Shown: positions 13,961 through 23,100 of the stretch, piece by piece
How positions within the stretch are numbered: position 1 is the stretch's first letter
Layout of the letters: every line of letters begins with the position of its first letter
Assembly: GCF_958295425.1 (NCBI RefSeq)
Contig: NC_081149.1
Coordinates: forward strand, 22,429,964 to 22,493,963
Reading direction: 5' to 3'
DNA length: 64,000 nucleotides
Source of the DNA: Solea solea
Taxonomy: Eukaryota; Chordata; Actinopteri; Pleuronectiformes; Soleidae
Notes under the pieces: model-generated
What the model saw: the letters and a program-made list of their open reading frames with translations, nothing else
Told to the model about the DNA's origin: nothing
Databases searched by the model: none
Made by a program: the position numbers and the translations under genes

Positions 13961-14004
13961 TTAGTCATAGTATAGTATGTCGCCCAAAAACACCCAAAAA
14001 AGTC
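13936..14004. repeat. Hairpin at the axis where the minisatellite reverses direction
   Basis: Arms 13936-13955 (GACTTTCTTGGGTGTTTTTG) and 13985-14004 are reverse complements with one mismatch. The 29-nt loop is one repeat unit that already reads in the inverted direction. This is the point where array 2 changes to array 3. Confidence 0.85.
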
Positions 14005-14049
14005 AATATAATTCAACGTCCACAATGAGACAAAAAAACCTACTGTCCA

Positions 14050-14145
14050 AATTACTTGTCAGCAATAGGCTTCGAGCCAGTGTCTCCTAATAGCTGGTAC
14101 TGTAAAATACTGTCACAAACCACTCAACCAACTGATAGGGTAATG
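14050..14145 (-). repeat. tRNA-like relic or SINE head embedded in array 3
   Basis: On the minus strand this non-satellite segment has an A-box-like TGGTTGAGTGG and, about 50 nt further on, a B-box-like GGCTCGAAGCC that could form a T stem-loop. The order and spacing fit a tRNA or a tRNA-derived SINE head. Acceptor-stem pairing and an anticodon are not clear, so I treat it as a relic. Confidence 0.35.
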
Positions 14146-15537
14146 AAATGTACCAAAGAGTCACCGAAAAGACAGTACAGTATGTTGTCCAAAGTATGTC
14201 GTCAAAAATGTGACAAAAAAGTCATGGTTTAGTACGTCTTCCAAAAAGTGACAAAGAAGTCATAGTATAGTTTGTCGTCCAAATTTTGACAAAAAAGTCA
14301 TAGTATAGTATGTCGTCCAAAAAGTGAGAAAAAAGTCATGGTTTGTATGTCTTCCAAAAAGTGACAAAAACGTCATACTATAGTATGTCATCCAAAATTT
14401 TACAAAAAAGTCGGACTATAGTATGTCGTCTAAATTTTGACAGAAAAGTCATACTTTGGTATGTCATCCAAAAAGTGACAAAAAAGTCATAGTATAGTAT
14501 GTCGTCCAACTTTTGACAAAAAAGTCATAGTATAGTATGTCGTCCAAAATGTGACAAAAAAGTCATAGTATAGTATGTCGTCTAAATTTTGACAGAAAAG
14601 TCATACTTTAAGTATGTCATCCAAAAAGTGACAAAAAAGTCATAGTATAGTATGTCGTCCAAATGTTGACAAAAAAGTCATAGTATAGTATGTCGTCCAA
14701 AATGTGTCAAAAAGTCATTGTTTAGTAAGTCTTCCAAAACGTGACAAAAGTCATAGTATAGTATGTGGTCCAAAATCACTGAAAAAAGTCATAGTATAGT
14801 ATCTCGTCCAAAATCAGACAAAAAAGTCATAGTATAGTATCTCGTCCAAAATCAGACAAAAAAGTCATAGTATAGTATGTCGTCCGAAATGAGACAAAAA
14901 AGTCATAATAGTATGTCGTCCGAAATGAGACAAAAAAGTCATAGTATAGTATGTCGTCCAAAATCACTCCAAAAAGTCATAGTATAATATGTCGTCCAAA
15001 ATCACACAAAAAAGTCATAGTATAGTATGTCGTCCAAAATCACACGAAAAAGTCATAGTATTAGTATGTCATCCAAAATCACTCCAAAAAGTCATAGTAT
15101 AGTATGTCGTCCAAAATCAGTCAAAAAAAGTCATAGTATAGTATGTCGTCCAAAATGAGACAAAAAATTCATAGTATAGTATGTCGTCCAAAATCACTCA
15201 AAAAAGTCATAGTATAGTATGTCGTCCAAAATGAGACAAAAAAGTCATAGTATAGTATGTCGTCCAAAATGAGACAAAAAAGTCATAGTATTACTATGTC
15301 GTCCAAAATCACTCCAAAAAGTCATAGTATAGTATGTCGTCCAAAATCAGTCAAAAAAGTCATAGTATAGTATGTCGTCCGAAATGAGACAAAAAAGTCA
15401 TATGTCATATGTATAGTATGTCGTCCAAATTTTGACAAAAAAGTCATAGTATACATATAGTATGTCGTATAAATTTTAACAAAAAAAGTCATGGTATAGT
15501 ATGTCGTCCAACTTTTGACAAAAAGTCAGACTATATA

Positions 15538-15893
15538 TAGTCAGTCAGTCAGTCATCATCTACCGCTTTATCCTCCACCAGAGGGTCGCGGGGGGTGCTG
15601 TGCCAATCTCAGCTACATCGGGCGATAGGCGGGGTACACCCTGGACAGTTCGCCAGTCCATCGCAGGGCCACACACACTCCTATGGTCAATTTGGAGTGT
15701 TCAATTTACCTATCCCCACATTGCATGTTTTTGGACTGTGGGAGGAAGCCGGAGAACCCGGAGAGAACCCACGCACACACGGGGAGAACATGCAAACTCC
15801 ATGCAGAAAGGCCCTTGTTCCAACCGGGGCTCGAACCCGGGTCTTCTCGCTGCAAGGCGAGAGTGCTAACCACTACACCACCGTGTGGCCCTC
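15538..15893 (-). mobile_element. tRNA-derived SINE, copy 2 (inverted)
   Basis: Reverse-complement copy of the SINE at 11760-12147. It shares the same left junction within the minisatellite unit (CATACTATACTATGAG, then GGCCACACGG) and the same TGACTGACTGACTATA right end. It lacks about 35-40 bp of the body between the GACCATAGGAGTG and GTGTGGCCCTGCGATGG segments. A and B boxes are intact. Confidence 0.85.
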
Positions 15894-18800
15894 ATAGTAT
15901 AGTATGTCGTCCAAAATTGGTCAAAAAAGTCATCGTATAGTTTGTCGTCCAACATCAGTCAAAAAAGTCATAGTATAGTATGTCGTCCAAAATCACTGAA
16001 AAAAGTCATAGTATGTCGTCCAAAATCACTCCAAAAGGTCATAGTATAGTATGTCGTCCAAAATCACACAAAAAAGTCATAGTATAGTATGTCGTCCAAA
16101 ATTAGACAAAAAAGTCATAGTATTAGTATGTCGTCCAAAATCACTCCAAAAAGTCATAGTATAGTATGTCATCCAAAATGAGACAAAAAAGTCATAGTAT
16201 AGTATGTCGTCCAAAATCAGTCAAATAGGTGAAAGTATAGTATGTCGTCCAAAATGAGACAAAAAAGTCATAGTATAGTATGTCGTCCAAAATGAGACAA
16301 AAAAGTCATAGTATTAGTATGTCGTCCAAAATCACTCCAAAAAGTCATAGTATAGTATGTCGTCCAAAATGAGACAAAAAGTCATAGTATAGTATGTTGT
16401 CCAAAATCAGTCAAAAAAGTGAAAGTATAGTATGTCGTCCAAAATGAGACAAAAAAGTCATAGTATAGTATGTCGTCCAAAATGAGACAAAAAAGTCATA
16501 GTATTAGAATGTCGTCCAAAATCACTCCAAAAAGTCATAGTATAGTATGTCGTCCAAAATGAGACAAAAAGTCATAGTATAGTATGTCGTCCACATCAGT
16601 CAAAAAAGTCATAGTATAGTATGTCGTCCAAAATGAGACAAAAAGTCATAGTATAGTATCTCGTCCAAAATCACTGAAAAAAGTCATAGTATAGTATGTC
16701 GTCCAAAATGAGACAAAAAAGTCATAGTATTAGTATGTCGTCCAAAATGAGACAAAAAGTCATAGTATAGTATGTCGTCAAAAATGAGACAAAAAAGTCA
16801 TAGTATAGTATGTCGTCCAAAATCACTGAAAAAAGTCATAGTATAGTATGTCGTCCAAAATCACTGAAAAAAGTCATTGTATAGTATGTCGTCCAAAATC
16901 ACTCCAAAAAGTCATAGTATAGTATGTCGTCCAAAATCACTCCAAAAAGTCATAGTATAGTATGTCGTCCAAAATCACACAAAAAAGTCATAGTATAGTA
17001 TGTCGTCCAAAATGAGACAAAAAAGTCATAGTATTAGTATGTCGTCCAAAATCACTCCAAAAAGTCATAGTATAGTATGTCGTCCAAAATGAGACAAAAA
17101 GTCATAGTATAGTATGTTGTCCAAAATCAGTCAAAAAAGTGAAAGTATAGTATGTCGTCCAAAATGAGACAGAAAAGTCATAGTATAGTATGTCGTCCAA
17201 AATGAGACAAAAAAGTCATAGTATTAGAATGTTGTCCAAAATCACTCCAAAAAGTCATAGTATAGTATGTCGTCCAAAATGAGACAAAAAGTCATAGTAT
17301 AGTATGTCGTCCACATCAGTCAAAAAAGTCATAGTATAGTATGTCGTCCAAAATGAGACAAAAAGTCATAGTATAGTATCTCGTCCAAAATCACTGAAAA
17401 AAGTCATAGTATAGTATGTCGTCCAAAATGAGACAAAAAAGTCATAGTATTAGTATGTCGTCCAAAATGAGACAAAAAAGTCATAGTATAGTATGTCGTC
17501 AAAAATTAGACAAAAAAGTCATAGTATAGTATGTCGTCCAAAATCACTGAAAAAAGTCATAGTATAGTATGTCGTCCAAAATCACTGAAAAAAGTCATTG
17601 TATAGTATGTCGTCCAAAATCACTCCAAAAAGTCATAGTATAGTATGTCGTCCAAAATCACTCCAAAAAGTCATAGTATAGTATGTCGTCCAAAATCACA
17701 CAAAAAAGTCATAGTATAGTATGTCGTCCAAAATGAGACAAAAAAGTCATAGTATTAGTATGTCGTCCAAAATCATTCCAAAAAGGTCATAGTATTAGTA
17801 TGTCGTCCAAAATCAGTCAAAAAAGTCATAGTATAGTATGTCGTCCAACATCAGTCAAAAAAGTCATAGTATAGTATGTCGTCCAAAATCAGTCAAAAAA
17901 GTCATAGTATAGTATGTCGTCCGAAATGAGACAAAAAAGTCATATTATAGTATGTTGTCCAAATTTTGAAAAAAAAGTCATAGTATAGTATGTCGTATAA
18001 ATTTTAACAAAAAAAGTCATGGTATAGTATGTCGTCCAAAATCACTGCAAAAAGTCATAGTATAGTATGTCGTCCAAAATCAGTCAAAAAAAGTCATAGT
18101 ATAGTATGTCGTCCGATATGAGACAAAAAAGTCATAGTATAGTATGTTGTCCAAAATCAGTCAAAAAAGTGAAAGTATAGTATGTCGTCCAAAATCACTC
18201 CAAAAAGTCATAGTATAATATGTCGTCCAAAATCACACAAAAAAGTCATAGTATAGTATGTCGTCCAAAATCACTCAAAAAAGTCATAGTATAGTATGTC
18301 GTCCAAAATGAGACAAAAAAGTCATAGTATAGTATGTCGTCCAAAATGAGACAAAAAAGTCATAGTATTATTATGTCGTCCAAAATCACTCCAAAAAGTC
18401 ATAGTATAGTATGTCGTCCAAAATGAGACAAAAAAGTCATAGTATAGTATGTCGTCCAAAATGAGACAAAGAAGTCATAGTATATAGTATGTCGTCCAAA
18501 ATCAGTCAAAAAAGTCATAGTATAGTATGTCGTCCATCATCAGTCAAAAAAGTCATAGTATAGAATGTCGTCCAAAATCAGTCAAAAAAGTCATAGTATA
18601 GTATGTCGTCCGAAATGAGACAAAAAAGTCATATTATAGTATGTCGTCCAAATTTTGACAAAAAAGTCATAGTATAGTATGTCGTATAAATTTTAACAAA
18701 AAAAGTCATGGTATAGTATGTCGTCCAACTTTTGACAAAAAAGTCAGACTATATATAGTATGTCGTATAAATTTTAACAAAAAAGTCAAGGTTTAGTATG

Positions 18801-19684
18801 TCGTCCGAAATGAGACAAAAAAGTCATAGTATAGTATGTCGTCCGAAATGAGACAAAAAAGTCATAGTATAGTATGTCGTCCAAAATCACTGAAAAAAGT
18901 CATAGTATAGTATGTCGTCCAAAATCACTCCAAAAAGTCATAGTATAGTATGTCGTCCAAAATCACTCCAAAAAGTCATAGTATAGTATGTCGTCCAAAA
19001 TCACTCCAAAAAGTCATAGTATAGTATGTCGTCCAAAATGAGACAAAAAAGTCATAGTATTAGAGTGTCGTCCAAAATCACTCCAAAAAGTCATAGTATA
19101 GTATGTCGTCCAAAATGAGACAAAAAAGTCATAGTATAGTATGTCGTCCAAAATCAGTCAAAAAAGTCATAGTATAGTATGTCGTCCAAAATCACACAAA
19201 AAAGTCATAGTATAGTATGTCGTCCAAAATCACACAAAAAAGTCATAGTATAGTATGTCGTCCAAAATGTGTCAAAAAGTCATAGTATAGTATGTCGTCC
19301 AAAATGTGACAAAAAAGTCATAGTTTAGTAAGTCATCCAAAAAGTGACAAAAAAGTCATAGTATAGTATGTCGTCAAAAATGTGACAAAAAAGTCATAGT
19401 GTCGTATGTCGTCCAAATTTTGACAAAAAATCATAGTGTAGTATGTCGTCCAAAAAGTGACAAAAAAGTCATAGTTTAGTATGTCGTCCAAAATGTGACA
19501 AAAAAGGCATAGTATAGTATGTAGTCCAAATTTTGACAAAAAAGTCATAGTACAGTATGTCGTCCAAAAAGTGACAAAAAAGTCATACTATAGTATGTCA
19601 TCTAAATTTTTACAAAAAAGTAATAGTTTAGTATCTCGTCCAAATTTGATGTCGTCTAAAATGTGACAAAAAAGTCATAGTATA

Positions 19685-19780
19685 GTCAGTCATCATCTAC
19701 CGCTTTATCCTCCACCAGAGGGTCGCGGGGGGTGCTGTGCAAATCTCACTTACATCGGGCGATGGACTGGCGAACTGTCA
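19685..19780 (-). mobile_element. SINE fragment, copy 3 (3' end only)
   Basis: About 95 bp of the same SINE 3' end, entered from the minisatellite at the same TGACTGACTATAC junction. It breaks off inside the body at GGCGAACTGTC and returns directly to minisatellite sequence. It carries the CTCCACCAGAG variant of copy 2, not the CTCTGGCTGAG variant of copy 1. Confidence 0.75.
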
Positions 19781-19834
19781 TGGTATAGTATGTCGTCCAA
19801 AATTTGACAAAAAAGTCATAGTTAGTTAGTAAAC

Positions 19835-20180
19835 CTGGAAATGCATTTCAAATTAGTTTTAAAAAGTGTCACAGCGACCACCTGTGCTGTAATGAAACAG
19901 TTTTGATTGACACTTTGTTTGACCACGTTGATTCTTCGCTCTCTTTTTCTCAGGGTATGACGGTCCACCAACGCCAGGAGAGGCCTGATTCGAAATCACC
20001 CAAGATAATGGGAAACTCTCCGGCAGGTGAACAAAACAAAATAGACATAGATGATACTGACTGGAGATACAGCAATCTTCACCTGAACCTTTGTAACTGT
20101 GCCTTCATGCCTTCACTGGGTCACTGCGCCTCAAAGTGAATGTTTCCTTGCTGCTGCTGCTGCCCCCTGCTGGATCGTAA
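19835..20180 (+). pseudogene. hook2: Degraded duplicate of the hook2 last exon and its flanks
   Basis: This segment repeats 8632-9090: the intron end, the pyrimidine tract and AG acceptor, the exon, and the first part of the 3' UTR. A 74-bp deletion removes most of the exon start (GGTATG is followed almost at once by GTCCACCAACGCCAGG). The deletion shifts the frame, so a reading frame from the acceptor (19954) runs 61 codons to TGA at 20137-20139 through former UTR. The acceptor looks intact and its phase fits the penultimate hook2 exon, so use as a rare alternative last exon is possible; a dead copy is more likely. The adjoining minisatellite is inverted relative to the original. Confidence 0.85.
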
Positions 20181-21255
20181 GAAATTACCCTGGTTTTAGT
20201 GTGAACAATTTACCACAAAGGCCAAAATGGTTAGTCAATCTTCTCAAATAACTTTCAACAAACATGTTATACATGGATATTATTGTAATTTACACATAAT
20301 TCTTTTTTGGATCTTACTCAGCGGTCTCAACTTTCAAACACTATTCCTCTTTGTTTAATTTAACTGTAATCTAAATGTTGTGATGATCCAAGAATGTATA
20401 AGCCTTTAAAAAAAAACAAATTCTGCTCGACTGTAAACTCTGTCTTTTCAATAACTGCTCAGTGTATTGATGTGGTCTGACTTTTAGTTTGACCAGTGTC
20501 TTTTCAATTAGAGTCATACTTTTAAGTTTTTGTTTTTTTACAATTAGGTTAAAATGTTCTGTTTTTAAGCAACTGTATTTATTCTGCTTTTAACTGTGTC
20601 ATTAAACGAGTTATTACAGTTTGTAGTATACCGACTGTTCGTGTGTATCACGCTTTTGTAATATCCTTTTTGATTCCGGGACTACAGGGGGCGCCAAAGT
20701 CACCGACTGACGTTACAACAGGAAGCTAAACATGGCTGACGGTGAGTGATAAATGGCGAAAGTTAGCTTCAAGCTTCGCTAAAGTCTCGGGACCGTTCAG
20801 TTTCTGCTACAGGTATTTGAACCTTGTATTGCGTGGTTTAGTTCCACACCGGGACAAATCACCGAGAACCAGTGGAATTGTGCGTTGAGTTTGTTCGTCG
20901 TTAAAGGCCTCACCAAAGCGGGTGCTAGTTAGCCCGTAGCCACGTTAGCTGTCTTTGTTTTTGTCATGGCTTAGTGCTAAACGACTGGTATCGTGAAGCG
21001 TTTTTGACTATTTTCTCTGTCTTTATCCGAGTAACCGGGCGTTTATTTCTCCTTAACTGGACTGTGCTGCAGCTAAACCCCTAAGCCTTGGTTATATTTT
21101 AGGTGGGGTCTAACCATTATTGCAGTGTATCTTCATAGGCCAACCTCACATCAAAGCCATATTTTTATTTTTATTTTTTAAACCGGACGGGCAAATATTG
21201 TGAGATTTTTGACATTCCGGACTGAGCCAGTGTATGATTATTACGCCCTGGAAAC
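20181..21255 (+). promoter_or_regulatory. trir: Intergenic region and probable trir promoter / 5' UTR
   Basis: After the hook2 exon copy there are about 450 bp of plain AT-rich DNA with ATTAAA at 20601-20606. From about 20680 base composition rises. ACAGGGGGCGCC at 20684-20695 resembles a CTCF core. Near 20733 an ATGGCTGACG is followed at once by a perfect GTGAGT donor and may be a 5' UTR exon. A TGA in frame at 21235 means the trir coding start must be at 21256. Confidence 0.5.
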
Positions 21256-22143
21256 ATGGAGCCACACCGCGCACACAGCAAACCTCCAGCAAGCGGCGAC
21301 GGCAGCAGCAGCGGGGACTCCAGCCCCGCGTCTCCGTCCAGCAGCACCGCACCGACGGCGAGCAATGCCTCTGTTCCCGGAGGCAACGCGTTCGCTAATG
21401 ACGGCAGCTTCATGGAGATGTTCAAGAAGAAGATGGAGGAGGAGCAGAAAAGAAAAAAAGAGACGCCGCAAAGTGGAGATGGGAGAGCCACAGAACAAGG
21501 ACAGACATCAGTGGAGAGGAAGCCCCCTCCCGTGACGAGCTTTGTAAGGGGTTTGCCAGTTGTAAGATGAGATATTAGCTCAGCATACATCCAAATATAA
21601 GCACCATGCACTGATTACTGATTTAGTACATCCTGAAATAATGGCCAGTATGTCAGTATCATTTCGTGTCACATATGCTAGTACCAGTGTTGCATATGCA
21701 ATATTTTTCACTGTGACAGCAATACATGATAATATTACATGTAACAGAGCATTAATGTAAGTGTAGGGATGCTCCTTGATGACTGGTGGTGCAGCAGGAG
21801 ACTTTCTGCTCTGGTGTGGTCTCCTTCATTGGCAGTCCACCTGCAAGAGCTCCTATAACGGTTTCAGTCTTCTATCCCCTAACCCAGGTGGGGAAGCGCC
21901 GAGGCGGTGTGTTCCTTAAGACCGGCGTGGTTGCAAAGAAGCAGAAAGAGGACTCGGAAGTAAGTGGGGTTGTTGGTGTCAACATGTGCGAGTTCTGGAA
22001 AGTCCTACAGTTAACGATGTGTGTCATGGTTTTAGGCTGTGCCTGGCAAGAGCGATGCCTGGTCAAAGTACATGGCTGAGGTGAAAAAGTACAAAGCCCA
22101 CCAGTGTGGTGATGACGACAAAACCAGGCCTCTGGTCAAGTAG
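21256..22143 (+). CDS. trir: Telomerase RNA component interacting RNase (C19orf43 family)
   Basis: TRIR is a small nuclear exoribonuclease reported to interact with telomerase RNA. Exons: 21256-21543, 21888-21959 and 22036-22143, 468 nt in all, 155 aa plus TAG, with all junctions in phase 0. The N-terminus is a Ser/Pro/Ala-rich, probably disordered stretch. FANDGSFMEMFKKKMEEEQK and SFVGKRRGG match conserved family segments, and the C-terminus AWSKYMAEVKKYKAHQ followed by CGDDDKTRPLVK is close to the mammalian one. Length is slightly under the human protein (176 aa). It lies downstream of hook2 on the same strand, as expected from the mammalian neighbourhood. Reading through the first intron gives a 104-aa frame that is not the product. 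Confidence 0.93.
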
Positions 22144-23100
22144 TCCTCACGAGGTGGACGTGGCAAAGTTGAGAGGGGAAAACCACCTGAAAGAAGCTCT
22201 GCGAGGGCCGGTCAATCCTGATCACCTCAAGCTGCCAGTTACCCCTCACATCTTTCTCAAACAGACTTGACACTTTTCTTTTTTTTGTATTGTTTTTCTT
22301 TTGTGTATTTGTCAAACATTATGATCTGGTGTCAGGTGTTTTCAGAAACTTGACATACATTATGTCTTTTGAAATTTGTCATGTCTACTTTTATGTTTAG
22401 ATTTCCTATGGTTTAATAGCCAATTCAAGGTTTCAATTAAATCAACACTGCCCACTTGTGTAGTCTGCTGTGCCTCAGTTTGAGACAAGTACACCTTCAT
22501 TCAAGACCCACGTGTGTTAAATGAATCAAATTACTCAACTATGAAAGCAAAGATTTAATTAAGTCAGCTTGAGTTCTGTACAGAGTAGAATTCATTCAAG
22601 TTCAAGTATGATGAAAAAGTGTTCATCTTTCATTGAAAAAAGCTCAAATCCATCAATTTGCAGTTTACATTTCTTACAGGTATCAGTGATAATTACATTA
22701 GGATAAAAACAGCACCAAATAAGACACTGACCATGCATCAGAGAGGGACATGTACAAAGGCACACTTTCCCCACACATAACACACACATTCACACACCCT
22801 CACTTAAAAAACTCATTCACTCCTCCCTGTCCACAGTGATATAGGTCTATCTTGTAAACATTGACAAATGTATTTTGTCATTTCATTTAACAACTCTATG
22901 AAGAATAGTATTTAAAACTTATCAAACTGTTTAAAAAAGTTATATTCAGCTGTGGTACTCGTTAAAACTTAAGTTGTTTTCAGCTCAAGAATCCCAAGAG
23001 TCGTTCAGTCTGTATTAACAGACACACGGGTGTCATCCCCCAAAGCCACGTCCATCTTAATCCTGACATTTTGTCTGCTGGGTGTAGAGATCCTGCTGCA
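22144..23100. other. Tail-to-tail 3' UTRs of trir and ubn2
   Basis: ATTAAA at 22436-22441 on + is the likely trir polyadenylation signal. ATTAAA on the minus strand at 22554-22559 is a likely signal for ubn2. If both are used, the two convergent transcripts end within about 100 bp of each other. No other gene is seen. Confidence 0.5.

Larger units (their letters stand above)
13961..19830 (-). repeat. 38-bp minisatellite array 3, inverted relative to arrays 1 and 2
   Basis: From about 13960 rightward the same family reads as its reverse complement on the + strand (GTCATAGTATAGTATGTCGTCC, seen in parts, then AAAATCACTCC, AAAATGAGAC or AAAATCAGTC and AAAAAA). There are roughly 140 units. A minor non-repeat stretch sits at 14040-14180 and SINE copies interrupt at 15538-15893 and 19685-19780. 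A recent duplication of about 720 bp (19 units) is visible at 16260-17760. Confidence 0.95.

Noticed and set aside
7230..19830. CRISPR-like regular repeats
   Set aside because: There are no unique spacers between repeats, units are contiguous and variable, and the host is a vertebrate.
21146..21611. Antisense frames over trir exon 1
   Set aside because: Shadows of a GC-rich, Ser/Pro-coding exon; no splice or domain support.
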